Below, piece by piece: positions 51,774 through 60,346 of a stretch of 64,000 nucleotides of DNA. The stretch is from contig NZ_CP101833.1 of assembly GCF_024498355.1 (NCBI RefSeq), positions 2,399,001-2,463,000 of the forward strand, written 5' to 3'. The first letter of the stretch is position 1. Every line of letters begins with the position of its first letter. Origin of the DNA: Bacillus pumilus. GTDB taxonomy: Bacteria; Bacillota; Bacilli; Bacillales; Bacillaceae. The position numbers and the translations under genes were made by a program. The notes under the pieces were generated by a model. It did no database searches, was not told where the DNA came from, and saw nothing but the letters and a program-made list of their open reading frames with translations.

Positions 51774-52587
51774 GCTGATATACCTGCTCGAGTGACACGG
51801 TCTCGACCTTACCTGGCAGGTAGCCGAACCAGTCACGAGCGATGTTTTGAAAATTTTGCTGCTGCCCTGTTGTGTAAAATGTATGGACAGGCTCTTCCTT
51901 AGAAGCATTTAACAGCCCTTTATATGAAAGAATCGTACTTGCTTCTCTAGCTGTCTCATCACCTGATGAAATGATGCTCACATCACTGCCCATAAAACGC
52001 TGAATCGGCTCTTTTAAAATAGGATAGTGCGTGCAGCCAAGAATGAGCGTATCAATTCCTGTTTCTTTCATCGGTTCAAGAGAGGCTTTCACCACTTCAT
52101 CTGCTGTCTGATCTAAAAACGTACCGCTTTCGACAAATGGGACAAGCATCGGGCAAGCCAGACCTTGTACCGTCAGACCTGCTTTTAAAGAAAGCAGTGC
52201 TTCTTTATAGGCCTCGCTTTTGATCGTATTGACAGTTCCGATGACACCAATATGCTGATTGCTTGTCACCTTGATTGCTGTGCGGGCTCCGGGCTGGATC
52301 ACGCCAATGACCGGAATATCGAGCGTTGCTTTAATTTCATCAAGCGCAATCGCCGTCGCTGTGTTGCATGCAATGACAAGCATTTTAATATGATGATGTC
52401 TCAATAAGTAATGCGCCATTTCCCATGTATATTGTAGAACCTCTTCTTCTTCCCGAGGGCCATACGGACATCGTTTCGTATCGCCTACGTAAATGATTTT
52501 TTCTTTTGGCAGTTGCCTCATGATTTCCTTTGCAACGGTTAAACCGCCAACGCCGGAATCAATGACGCCGATTGGTTGATCCAACAA
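51769..52587 (-). CDS. murI: Glutamate racemase
   Basis: The enzyme makes D-glutamate for peptidoglycan by a cofactor-free two-cysteine mechanism. The catalytic cysteines are Cys74 in VIACNTATA and the one in LILGCTHYP; the N-terminal [12 protein letters not shown] and DTKRCPYG are also typical. It has 272 residues. It corresponds to racE of B. subtilis (same neighbours). It is eight bases after the marR gene. Confidence 0.96.
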   Translation of the reverse strand: MLDQPIGVIDSGVGGLTVAKEIMRQLPKEKIIYVGDTKRCPYGPREEEEVLQYTWEMAHYLLRHHHIKMLVIACNTATAIALDEIKATLDIPVIGVIQPGARTAIKVTSNQHIGVIGTVNTIKSEAYKEALLSLKAGLTVQGLACPMLVPFVESGTFLDQTADEVVKASLEPMKETGIDTLILGCTHYPILKEPIQRFMGSDVSIISSGDETAREASTILSYKGLLNASKEEPVHTFYTTGQQQNFQNIARDWFGYLPGKVETVSLEQVYQQ

Positions 52588-52594
52588 AATCGCC

Positions 52595-53035
52595 TCATTT
52601 TCTTTTCATTTGCTGCTGTAGTTTCGTTAGAGATTGATTGAAAACGATGGCTTCTTCTTCTGAGAAAGCCCCTAGAAGTTCACTGACGTATTCTTGGCGT
52701 TTGACAATCACTTCTTGAATGATCCGCTCGCCTTCAGGCAATAAATGAATGCGAACCACGCGGCGGTCAGAAGGGTCTTTCACCCGTTCGACAAGTTCAC
52801 TTTTTTCCATTCTATCAATTAAATCGGTTGTCGTGCTGCAAGCCAAATACATCTTTTGTGATAACTCGCCTATTGTCATATCTCCGAATTCATAAAGCCA
52901 CTGGAGCCCTATAAATTGAGGAGGTGTTATCGTATATTGATTTAGGATTTCTCTGCCTTTTTGCTTAATAATTGCGGCAATATGGCGCAATGATTTTTCA
53001 ATCTCTGCAACATGGTCGAACTCATTCGTTTCCAT
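52595..53035 (-). CDS. ysmB: YsmB, MarR-family transcription regulator
   Basis: A MarR winged-helix protein of 146 residues. The helix-turn-helix and wing ([33 protein letters not shown] and [12 protein letters not shown]) are full length; the outer helices form the dimer interface. The target is not known. It is placed upstream of murI as in B. subtilis and likely co-transcribed with it. Confidence 0.9.
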   Translation of the reverse strand: METNEFDHVAEIEKSLRHIAAIIKQKGREILNQYTITPPQFIGLQWLYEFGDMTIGELSQKMYLACSTTTDLIDRMEKSELVERVKDPSDRRVVRIHLLPEGERIIQEVIVKRQEYVSELLGAFSEEEAIVFNQSLTKLQQQMKRK

Positions 53036-53145
53036 TTCATTGATACCTCACTATAGCATCTCACTTTGATTAAAATGTACATTCCTATTTTCCTCGTTTT
53101 TCAAAGAAAATGCAAGAAGAGACTCAAGGAAATCAAATAGAAATA

Positions 53146-53180
53146 ACCGGTTCCTCCCCAATGCGGAAGGAAAACCGGCT
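53146..53180 (-). terminator. Terminator of gerE
   Basis: A GC-rich stem CCGGTT...AACCGG with internal mismatches is followed by TTATTTCTATTT on the minus strand, right after gerE. Confidence 0.65.
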
Positions 53181-53184
53181 GACG

Positions 53185-53409
53185 TTAGAGCTCTAGCTCA
53201 CCCATACGCAGAAGCTCGACTACGGCCTGTGAACGACCTTTAACTCCTAGCTTTTGCATGGCATTCGAAATATGATTTCGAACAGTCTTTTCGCTAATAA
53301 AAAGCTCGCTTGCAATTTCTTTTGTTGTTTTATCTTGGACGAGCAATTCAAATACTTCTCTTTCTCTTTTGGTTAATAGCGGCTTGGATTGAAACTCTTT
53401 CTCCTTCAA
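53185..53409 (-). CDS. gerE: GerE, mother-cell coat gene regulator
   Basis: GerE is a 74-residue LuxR-type DNA-binding protein, the last regulator of the mother-cell line; it activates and represses coat genes with SigmaK. Nearly the whole protein is the helix-turn-helix domain ([51 protein letters not shown]). TTG 53409 follows GGAGGG by nine bases. A SigmaK promoter lies upstream. Confidence 0.97.
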   Translation of the reverse strand: MKEKEFQSKPLLTKREREVFELLVQDKTTKEIASELFISEKTVRNHISNAMQKLGVKGRSQAVVELLRMGELEL

Positions 53410-53477
53410 GTATTGTAACCCTCCTTGCTAAGGTGAGAGCTCTAGTCTCTATAGAATGGGATTCTGTATAGTCGAGA

Positions 53478-53506
53478 TATCATATGCCGCGTACCAGAGG
53501 TAGGTG
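53478..53506 (-). promoter_or_regulatory. SigmaK promoter of gerE
   Basis: CACC, 16 bases and CATATGATA on the minus strand fit the SigmaK pattern mACm and CATAnnnTA completely, 69 bases upstream of the gerE TTG. Confidence 0.75.
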
Positions 53507-53565
53507 ACGTTAAAATCAAGAATTCCCGCAGATCAGCGTCCATTTTCATACACTTAGAGCAGCAC

Positions 53566-53600
53566 AAAAAAGGACGAGTCTCCTATCGAGACATCGTCCT
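53566..53600 (-). terminator. Terminator of the citMHS-type gene
   Basis: A 13-bp stem with mismatch (53571-53583 with 53588-53600) is followed by TTTTTTGTGC on the minus strand. Confidence 0.85.
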
Positions 53601-53614
53601 ATTCAAACGGGTAT

Positions 53615-54931
53615 TTAAAAAATGGAAATGGCTCCTGTTAACAGAGCGATCAGTGTTGTAAAAAGGGCGGTTAACACAGTCCATAATAGTGCGTATTTTT
53701 GCAAATCACCAATATCTTTGTTCAGCATACTGACAAGAAGTAAGGTTGAGGCCACAAGTGGACTTAGTAAATGGACAGGCTGTCCGATAATAGAGGCGCG
53801 CGCAATCTCCACCGGATCAATGCCATAAGCTGCGCCCGCTTCAGCCAAGATTGGCAGCACTCCGAAATAATAAGCATCATTTGAAAGAACAAAAGTAAAT
53901 GGCATACTCGTCAAAGCGACAATCAGCGGGAAAAATGAGCTGTAGGAATCCGGGATTAAGTAGATCACTAAATGGGCAATCGACTCAACCATTTTTGTCC
54001 CCGAAAAGATCCCTGTGAAAATTCCTGCTGCAAACACAAGTGTAATGACCGTTAATGCATTTCCTGCATGCGATAAAATTCGCTCACGCTGGTCTTCAAC
54101 TTTTGGATAGTTGATCATGAGAGCGATGACAAATCCAATTAAAAAGAGGACAGGAATCGGTACGATATCGAAGACAAGTGTGGTCATGACAGCCATCGTC
54201 AGGAAAAAGTTGACCCAAATCAGATTTGGTCTCTTCATATCCTCTACGCCATCCTCAATTGACGCAGCCAATTCAGGAGAGATGGATACCTCTTCTTTGT
54301 GCTGAATCTCAGCAATACCAATTCGCTTCCGTTCTTTTTTCCCAAGTACATATGCAGTAAAAAGTATAAAAAGAGCGCCCCCTAACATCGTCGGGAGTAA
54401 TGGAATAAAAAATTCAGCGGCATCTAATCCAAGCGCAGCGATTGCACGAGTAGCTGGCCCGCCCCAAGGCGTCATACCACTCATAATTCCTAATGATAAT
54501 AATGAAATCGTTCCTAAAATCAGCGGGTTCATCCCAATTCTTAAGAAAAGTGGCAGCATAGCTGATACTGTAATCATGTACGTTGTTGTCCCATCACCAT
54601 CTAATGCAACAAGCATAGACAAAATCGCTACCCCAAAAGCAATTTTGACAGGATCGCCTTTCACAATACGTAGAATGAGTTTAATCAAAGGATCAAACAA
54701 TCCAGCATCCAGCATGACACCGAAGAATAAAATCGCAAATAACAATAAAGCAGCAGATGGTGCAACAGTTTTGAGTCCATCAAGCATCATGTCCCCTAAT
54801 CCGCTGTTAAATCCACCGATCAATGCAAATATGATCGGTATAACGGTTAAAGCCACCACCGGATGCATTCGTTTTGTCATAATGAGAAATGTAAATGTCA
54901 AGACCATCAAGATCCCTAAAATAGCTAGCAC
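53615..54931 (-). CDS. CitMHS-family metal-tricarboxylate transporter
   Basis: The 438-residue protein is a polytopic membrane carrier with about 11-12 helices. It resembles CitM/CitH/YraO, which take up citrate or related acids complexed with divalent metals and protons. LDGDGTTTYMITVSAMLPLF and MSGMTPWGGPATRAIAALG are the two re-entrant-type family blocks. I start at GTG 54931, seven bases after GGAGGG; the longest frame adds 17 residues. It lies downstream of a lysR gene, and with prpF suggests uptake and use of a tricarboxylate-like compound. Confidence 0.85.
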   Translation of the reverse strand: MLAILGILMVLTFTFLIMTKRMHPVVALTVIPIIFALIGGFNSGLGDMMLDGLKTVAPSAALLLFAILFFGVMLDAGLFDPLIKLILRIVKGDPVKIAFGVAILSMLVALDGDGTTTYMITVSAMLPLFLRIGMNPLILGTISLLSLGIMSGMTPWGGPATRAIAALGLDAAEFFIPLLPTMLGGALFILFTAYVLGKKERKRIGIAEIQHKEEVSISPELAASIEDGVEDMKRPNLIWVNFFLTMAVMTTLVFDIVPIPVLFLIGFVIALMINYPKVEDQRERILSHAGNALTVITLVFAAGIFTGIFSGTKMVESIAHLVIYLIPDSYSSFFPLIVALTSMPFTFVLSNDAYYFGVLPILAEAGAAYGIDPVEIARASIIGQPVHLLSPLVASTLLLVSMLNKDIGDLQKYALLWTVLTALFTTLIALLTGAISIF

Positions 54932-55058
54932 TCTATATCCCTCCATCCTCTTCTTTACACGATCAACAAGCACCCCTTGCACTTGCGACCGGAATGTTAG
55001 CGCTTTCTATTTCAAGGATATAATAGCTTTTTTTATAATGAAAATATTGATTTTTTCG

Positions 55059-55071
55059 TTTATTCAATAAA
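55059..55071. promoter_or_regulatory. LysR-type box (T-N11-A) before the transporter gene
   Basis: A perfect palindrome TTTATT-C-AATAAA lies 128 bases upstream of the transporter start and 13 bases after the lysR stop. It fits the T-N11-A form bound by LysR proteins. Confidence 0.45.
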
Positions 55072-55083
55072 TTTCTTTTATAA

Positions 55084-55944
55084 TTAACCTTGCTGACTTC
55101 TTAAAAACTCAATAAACGCTTTCACAACCGACAAATGAAGCGAGTCTGGCTGGTACATAAGCCATGTATCTCTTAAAACGGGCTGTCCATCTTTATACGA
55201 AAGACCTTTTACAAATAGCTCATCACTTGGTCTGAGGCAAATTTCTGGAACTATGGCATAGCCTAAACCATGCTTCACCATTTCTTTCGATGTATCCTGA
55301 CGGTCTGTCTCCATTGTCACGAGGGGAGGCATTGTGAACGTTTCCTGCCACCATCTGTTAATCAATCGTTTTAATGAGCTGTCCGTATGATAGTCAATGA
55401 GCGGCAGCTTCGGCAGGTCCTTTAGCTGTATTTCTGATTTTGAAATGATACAAAGCCGCTCTTTATCGAGCAAAAACCGTTCTCCATTCCAATCGTAATC
55501 TCCTCTTAAAATCCCTAAGTGTACACTGGATGTCCCTAACAGATCCATTACCTTTGTGCTCCAGCCTGTGTTCACCATAAATTGAACATGTGGATACTGC
55601 TTAGAAAATTCTCTTAAAATTTCTGGCAGTTTATACTGGGCAAAATTACTTGAGACCCCTAACCGGATCGTTCCTTTGACCTTTTTTTGCATATTGAGCA
55701 TACCATCTTTCGTTTGCTGGAGCTGTTTGAGCATGTCATTTGCGTATTCAGCCAAGTACTCACCCTCTGACGTAAATTCAATCCCTCGTTTTCTTTTGAA
55801 GAAAAGCTTCATATCAAACTCCTCTTCAAGCTGCTTCAATCGATAGCTTAAGGCAGGCTGCGAGACAAATAATTTTTCTGCCGCCTTTGTAATGTTCTTT
55901 TCTTCATAAAGTACCTTTAGAAATCGCCAATCCTTTTCATCCAT
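55084..55944 (-). CDS. LysR-family transcription regulator
   Basis: A 286-residue LysR-type regulator. The winged helix is at the N-terminus (NITKAAEKLFVSQPALSYRLKQLEEEF) and the co-inducer-binding domain follows from about residue 90 (GTIRLGVSSNFAQYKLPEIL). It is divergent from the prpF-family gene and upstream of the transporter gene, so it probably controls both in response to their substrate, but the ligand cannot be read. Confidence 0.9.
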   Translation of the reverse strand: MDEKDWRFLKVLYEEKNITKAAEKLFVSQPALSYRLKQLEEEFDMKLFFKRKRGIEFTSEGEYLAEYANDMLKQLQQTKDGMLNMQKKVKGTIRLGVSSNFAQYKLPEILREFSKQYPHVQFMVNTGWSTKVMDLLGTSSVHLGILRGDYDWNGERFLLDKERLCIISKSEIQLKDLPKLPLIDYHTDSSLKRLINRWWQETFTMPPLVTMETDRQDTSKEMVKHGLGYAIVPEICLRPSDELFVKGLSYKDGQPVLRDTWLMYQPDSLHLSVVKAFIEFLRSQQG

Positions 55945-55970
55945 TGTATGCCCTCCTTTTTTACTAATTA

Positions 55971-55983
55971 TAAAATATTTTTA
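55971..55983. promoter_or_regulatory. LysR-type box in the lysR-prpF intergenic region
   Basis: TAAAA-TAT-TTTTA, a T-N11-A palindrome 26 bases upstream of the lysR ATG, in the divergent promoter region. AT-rich surroundings make chance occurrence possible. Confidence 0.35.
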
Positions 55984-56079
55984 TCGATTCCTTTCAAAAT
56001 AATGTATTTAACTTATTTCTTATTATACTTTACCATTTTGGTTAGATAAACAGTTCATTAAAAATTGAGGGTGAGAGCA

Positions 56080-57210
56080 ATGAGAAAAGTTCCAATCACT
56101 ATTATGCGAGGCGGTACAAGCAAAGGGGTATTCATTCAAGCAAACGATGCACCATATGAACACGATGAGCTCGAGGCATTTCTTTTAGACATTATGGGCA
56201 GTCCTGACCGGCTGCAGGTCGATGGAATCGGCGGCGGTAATTCTTTAACAAGCAAAGTAGCGATCATCGACAAAGCGACTCGTCCAGATGTGGATGTAAA
56301 CTATACATTTGCACAAGTCAGTATTAATGAAAGATATGTAGACTTTAAAGGAAACTGCGGGAATATCTCATCAGCTGTAGGTCCATATGCCATCATTAAA
56401 GGATTTGTTCAAGCGGTTGAGCCCATCACGACTGTACGTATCCTCAATACCAACACGAATAAAATTATTGTGGCAGAGGTAGAAGTCGAAAATGGTGAGG
56501 TTAAATTTGAAGGACATGCAGAAATTCCAGGAGTAAAAGGGACTGGTTCTCCCATTTATTTATCTTTTGAGAAACCTGAAGGCGCTGTCACAGGTAAAAC
56601 CTTTCCGACTGGAAACAAAATTGATACGATTCAAACAAAGTTTGGAGAGATTCCAATCTCGATCGTTGACATTGCAAATCCAATTGCCTTTATCCGTGCC
56701 AAAGATATTCATCTAAAAGGAACTGAATTGCCTGAGGAGTTTACAGACGATTTACTGAATGATTTAGAAGAAATTCGTTCCATCGCTGCTGAAATGTGTC
56801 TCTTTGCACCAAAAGAAATGGCCACATTACAGTCTCCAGCTGTTCCAAAGCTTGCAATCATAAGCGAGCCTGCTGATTATGTAGATACAAATGGAATCTT
56901 GAGACGAGCAGCAGATATGGACATCATCGTTCGTATGCTATCGATGCAAAGACCACACCAAGCACTTGCCATTACCGGCTCTGTCTGCGTGTCAGCAAGC
57001 TGCTTTATGGAAGAAACGCTTCCTGCACAGCTTTATCATGGTCAACATGATACGCTTCGAATTGGGCATCCTGCTGGTATTATGCAAACTGAAATTGACG
57101 TGTCTCAAAACAGAGTCAAGGTCATTCGAACCGCAAGAGAAATTCTGGACGGGGTGGTCTTTACGAAACAAGACTATATGATTCAGCATCATATTAAAAA
57201 AGAAGCTTAA
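56080..57210 (+). CDS. PrpF-family isomerase
   Basis: The 376-residue product belongs to the PrpF family (diaminopimelate epimerase fold), which contains 2-methylaconitate isomerase and 4-oxalomesaconate tautomerase. The N-terminal ITIMRGGTSKGVFIQ, then DGIGGGNSLTSKVAII, FKGNCGNISSAVGPYA with the active-site cysteine, and the second-half SVCVSASC are conserved blocks. ATG 56080 lies after GAGGGTG. No prpBCD genes are next to it, so the pathway is open; the neighbouring transporter suggests a di- or tricarboxylate. A stem-loop begins at the base after the stop. Confidence 0.85.
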   Translation: MRKVPITIMRGGTSKGVFIQANDAPYEHDELEAFLLDIMGSPDRLQVDGIGGGNSLTSKVAIIDKATRPDVDVNYTFAQVSINERYVDFKGNCGNISSAVGPYAIIKGFVQAVEPITTVRILNTNTNKIIVAEVEVENGEVKFEGHAEIPGVKGTGSPIYLSFEKPEGAVTGKTFPTGNKIDTIQTKFGEIPISIVDIANPIAFIRAKDIHLKGTELPEEFTDDLLNDLEEIRSIAAEMCLFAPKEMATLQSPAVPKLAIISEPADYVDTNGILRRAADMDIIVRMLSMQRPHQALAITGSVCVSASCFMEETLPAQLYHGQHDTLRIGHPAGIMQTEIDVSQNRVKVIRTAREILDGVVFTKQDYMIQHHIKKEA

Positions 57211-57233
57211 AGCAGACGAGAATATCGTCTGCT
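57211..57233 (+). repeat. Left copy of the 23-bp duplicated stem-loop (IS target duplication)
   Basis: A 9-bp stem AGCAGACGA/TCGTCTGCT with a 5-base loop. The same 23 bases recur at 58783-58805. This copy lacks the T run needed for termination because the IS begins right after it. Confidence 0.9.
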
Positions 57234-57234
57234 C

Positions 57235-57280
57235 AGATTGTAGAGAAACTCATGTTTTTCTACAATCTTTTTTATTTTTA
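57235..57280 (+). terminator. Inward-reading terminator at the left IS end
   Basis: A 10-bp stem (57235-57244 with 57259-57268) is followed on the plus strand by a T-rich run (57268-57279). It would stop transcripts entering from prpF. Confidence 0.75.
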
Positions 57281-57311
57281 ACGTATGTATGAAGAATGAA
57301 ATGTATTGAAA

Positions 57312-57353
57312 AAGGCCTCCCACACACCTAGCCTAGCTTCGCTAGGTGTGTGG
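57312..57353 (-). terminator. Terminator of the transposase gene
   Basis: A perfect 12-bp stem (57320-57331 with 57342-57353) is followed by CCTTTTTC on the minus strand. The stem encodes the last residues and stop of the transposase. Confidence 0.8.
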
Positions 57354-58680
57354 CAATCTTCTTCATGTTCTGGCACGCAGCTGTGAGAAGAACTTGCTCA
57401 CTCACATTCTGTTTTCCCCTCAACCGGCAGTAGCGAAGCCCGTGCAGTTGTTTTGAATCTGCAAAGCTTCGCTCTATTTTTTCTTTTCTTTTTTTATATA
57501 GCTCTTTTCCAGAGACAGATAGACGATTTTGTCTGATCTTTTCTTTATGTTCTTCCCACACGTGTCTTGAGATCACTTTTTGATGATTTTTAGATCTTGT
57601 ACAGCTTTCAAGAAAAGGACACGATGCACATTTTTTAGGATCTGATTTGTAGAACCTATAACCTTTTCGATCAGTTGTCGTATATAAAAGCTTCTCACCA
57701 TTTGGACATATGTAATGATCATGTTTAGAATCATACTGAAATTTCCACTTCTCAAATAATCCTCTTGTTGGATGAAAACGTCTATGGGCAATAACACCAA
57801 AAATATGTCGATCAGATAAACCTTTACAGATTGGTGTTGTTAAATAACCAGAATCAAGGGCAACAGCTTCTACTTGAAAACCAAATCGTGCGATTTGGAG
57901 ATCTAATCGATCAAGATAGGGAACAGAATCATGGACATTACCGGGCGTGACATGGGCATCAGTGATGATATTGTATTTCATATCTGTTGTACGGTGGTCT
58001 AGATAGAAAAAGCCTTCAGGCTTATTTTCACGATAAAGATAGCCACTTTCAGGATCAGTCGTACTTTGGCGAATGTCTTTTTTCGTTTTCACCTCCTCTT
58101 TTTCCTTTAAGGGCTTTTTTCCGTGTACCTCTCGATCTTCTTGAACGGCTTCATCTAATTCTTTCATATAGTTCTGAGTATCTTGTTCGATCGTTTTTCT
58201 CGTATATTTATGTTTATTGGCATTCGCTTTTAGATGGGTTGAATCGGTAAAAAGGACACGACCTCCAACCATATCGTGATTGATGGCTTGTAGCACAATC
58301 TCATCAAAAATATCTTGAAAAATCGTTGTATCTGTAAATCGAGTACGACGATTCCAACTAATGGTGGAATGATGAGGAACGGGGTCATTGATATTCAAAC
58401 CTAAAAACCATCTATACGCCATGTTATAGTAAATTTCTTTTTCAAGCTGTCTTTCTGAACGGATACCATACAGGTATCCGATAAACATCATTTTGAACAG
58501 AATGAGTGGATCAAGAGAAGGGCGACCTTTATTCTCACTATAATATGGTTTTACTTTGTCTATGATAAATGAAAAATCAATGTACTGATCAATTTTACGA
58601 AGCAGGTGATCCTCTTCGACCAGTTGATCTAGCAATACAAATTCGGCTTGGTGCTGAGAAGAATTTCTAGTGTGGAACAT
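57328..58680 (-). CDS. IS1182-family DDE transposase
   Basis: The 450-residue transposase appears intact. It has the N-terminal DUF772-type domain (GRPSLDPLILFKMMFIGYLYGI and RSERQLEKEI), DDE residues in LFTDSTHLKAN, AVALDSGYLT and KIERSFADSKQLHGLRYCRLRG, and a C-terminal cysteine cluster (CASCPFLESC). ATG 58680 follows AAGGAAGGTG; a TATAAT -10 lies upstream inside the IS. No frameshift or stop is seen, so it may be active. Confidence 0.92.
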   Translation of the reverse strand: MFHTRNSSQHQAEFVLLDQLVEEDHLLRKIDQYIDFSFIIDKVKPYYSENKGRPSLDPLILFKMMFIGYLYGIRSERQLEKEIYYNMAYRWFLGLNINDPVPHHSTISWNRRTRFTDTTIFQDIFDEIVLQAINHDMVGGRVLFTDSTHLKANANKHKYTRKTIEQDTQNYMKELDEAVQEDREVHGKKPLKEKEEVKTKKDIRQSTTDPESGYLYRENKPEGFFYLDHRTTDMKYNIITDAHVTPGNVHDSVPYLDRLDLQIARFGFQVEAVALDSGYLTTPICKGLSDRHIFGVIAHRRFHPTRGLFEKWKFQYDSKHDHYICPNGEKLLYTTTDRKGYRFYKSDPKKCASCPFLESCTRSKNHQKVISRHVWEEHKEKIRQNRLSVSGKELYKKRKEKIERSFADSKQLHGLRYCRLRGKQNVSEQVLLTAACQNMKKIATHLAKLG

Positions 58681-58743
58681 GAGAAAGACACCTTCCTTTA
58701 GTGGGTTTTTCTCTATTATAAAATGAGGAGATGTAAATTTTAA

Positions 58744-58779
58744 GGAAAAAAATAAAGCTGTCGAGATTTTCTCGACAGC
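58744..58779 (-). terminator. Inward-reading terminator at the right IS end
   Basis: A 9-bp stem (58757-58765 with 58771-58779, loop of 5) is followed on the minus strand by TTTATTTTTTT. It would stop transcripts entering from the biotin ligase gene. Confidence 0.75.
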
Positions 58780-58782
58780 CTG

Positions 58783-58805
58783 AGCAGACGAGAATATCGT
58801 CTGCT
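58783..58805. repeat. Right copy of the 23-bp duplicated stem-loop with T run
   Basis: Identical to 57211-57233 and followed on the plus strand by TTTTTTATTTTT. Together with that T run this is the original intrinsic terminator of prpF. Confidence 0.88.
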
Positions 58806-58808
58806 TTT

Positions 58809-59528
58809 TTATTTTTGCATAGGGGCATCAATATCACCGGCAGAATGGGCTTTTATATGTCCTTGGTCATCTTTTAGCTGGAGATGACCATAGCGGTTCA
58901 CACCGCAGCAAATCCCTTCCTGCCATGTTTGTTTTTCTCGATCTAATGAGATGCGAAGCGGTTGATTCAGACGAAATAATCGTTTGTTGTAGAGGGCAGT
59001 AAGTGCTTCAAATCCTTCATTCTGCCAGCGTGTATGGTATTTTTCAAAAGCCACTGCCAGTTCTTTCACAAGCTGATCGGCTTTCACCTCTGAAAGCTCT
59101 GATAAGCAAATGGTTTTGTACGGGACATGCTCCGGCTTTGTCTCTACATTGATGCCAACACCGATATAGATGGCGCTGCGGTCCGCTTCAATCAATGTGC
59201 CCGATACCTTTGCTTCATTAATGAGAATATCATTTGGCCATTTGATCGCCAGCTGATCCCCAGCTCTCATGAGTGGTTTGAGTACATCATAGATTGCTAG
59301 TGCCGTCAGCGGGGCAATCGTTGACTGGGTGGAGAGTTCTGCTGGCGGTAAGACTGTCATGGTCACCGCCACATTCCCTAAAGGTGTTTCCCACGGCCTG
59401 CCGAGTCTGCCTCTTCCTGCTGTCTGCTGGCGTGCATAGACAGCAAATGAGGGATTCTCTCCTTTTTGCATAAGCCTTTTTGCTTCATTATTTGTACTAT
59501 CAATGGTGTCATAACGAAAAATGTCCAT
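58809..59528 (-). CDS. Stand-alone biotin--[acetyl-CoA-carboxylase] ligase
   Basis: The 239-residue product is a biotin protein ligase catalytic domain plus C-terminal SH3-like domain. DSTNNEAKRL, the biotinyl-AMP loop QQTAGRGRLGRPWETPLGN, IKWPNDILI and the C-terminal HSAGDIDAP block are visible. Unlike BirA of B. subtilis it has no N-terminal helix-turn-helix, so it cannot repress biotin genes in the known way. It may be a second ligase; the normal birA would lie elsewhere. It stands in the accessory block and faces the IS. Confidence 0.88.
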   Translation of the reverse strand: MDIFRYDTIDSTNNEAKRLMQKGENPSFAVYARQQTAGRGRLGRPWETPLGNVAVTMTVLPPAELSTQSTIAPLTALAIYDVLKPLMRAGDQLAIKWPNDILINEAKVSGTLIEADRSAIYIGVGINVETKPEHVPYKTICLSELSEVKADQLVKELAVAFEKYHTRWQNEGFEALTALYNKRLFRLNQPLRISLDREKQTWQEGICCGVNRYGHLQLKDDQGHIKAHSAGDIDAPMQK

Positions 59529-59719
59529 GTTTACCCCTTCTTAATAAATTATTCATAACAAATTTCACTATAATTTAGACTGCCAAAAAATCTTGACTAA
59601 AAAGAAATAAAGGTATACTCCGTTTTAAAAAAATGCTAATATAAATAGAACACACGTTCCTGTTTATCATATTGTAAAATTTTAGTATAATTATAAATAC
59701 GTCCTAGGAGGGCTAATTG

Positions 59720-60346
59720 ATGAGAAGTCCATTGTGGTACAAAGTTATGTTACTGTTTTCTGCATATACACCCTTGTTTCTAATATTATTTGTTAAATTT
59801 TTCGATTTCAAAAACACTTACTCATTCTTTCTTTATCTTAAAAGGCTACAACTGAATCAGTTATTTAATACTGAGCTTTACAATTATTTGTTATCAATGA
59901 GTTCCCTCTTTATGTTTGTAATATCAATTTTATGTTCTCTTTATATTAGATTCGAAATTCAACAGACATTAAAAAAAGAAATTGCAAGAATTGATATACA
60001 CATTAAAACTATTCATTCTAGAGATAAAGATGTACTAGTATATCTCGTAACATATATTTTACCACTGTTAAGTTTAAGCACAAATACTATAAATGATTTT
60101 TTAATTTTTATAATTTTAATAATTTTAATTTTTTGGTTATCTATTTTTAGCGATCTACTATATATAAATCCCTTGCTATTCATTCTTGGAAAACGCCTAT
60201 ACGAAATAGAAAGTACTAATAGAAAGTATCTAATCATTACAGACAAAAATCATACTAGTAATATCAGAATTGGAAAAAAAATCATAAGTTATCGTTTAGA
60301 TTCAAACGAAATTTTAATCTCAAAGGGGCAAATTGCGGATGATTGA
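59720..60346 (+). CDS. Four-helix membrane protein, KwaA-like (Kiwa defence, candidate)
   Basis: The 208-residue protein has four membrane helices (about residues 8-28, 56-76, 104-120, 127-147), a basic cytoplasmic loop between the second and third, an NPLLFILGKRLYEIE junction after the fourth and a soluble C-terminal tail. Length, topology and the overlapping partner fit KwaA of the Kiwa anti-phage system, in which a membrane protein senses phage infection. ATG 59720 is seven bases after AGGAGGG. The gene is much more AT-rich than its neighbours. The family call is from layout and memory, not a search. Confidence 0.62.
   Translation: MRSPLWYKVMLLFSAYTPLFLILFVKFFDFKNTYSFFLYLKRLQLNQLFNTELYNYLLSMSSLFMFVISILCSLYIRFEIQQTLKKEIARIDIHIKTIHSRDKDVLVYLVTYILPLLSLSTNTINDFLIFIILIILIFWLSIFSDLLYINPLLFILGKRLYEIESTNRKYLIITDKNHTSNIRIGKKIISYRLDSNEILISKGQIADD

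Larger units (their letters stand above)
57234..58782 (-). mobile_element. IS1182-family insertion sequence
   Basis: The 1549-bp element is bounded by a 23-bp direct duplication. Its ends both begin CAG and match at 14 of 18 positions as imperfect inverted repeats (left CAGATTGTAGAGAAACTC, right CAGGCTGTCGAGAAAATC). It holds one intact transposase gene. It is inserted between prpF and the biotin ligase gene, in the prpF terminator hairpin. The two target copies are identical, which suggests recent insertion. Confidence 0.88.

Noticed and set aside
57987..58250. Plus-strand frame inside the IS
   Set aside because: Antisense to the transposase and without a ribosome binding site; IS1182 elements normally have a single gene.
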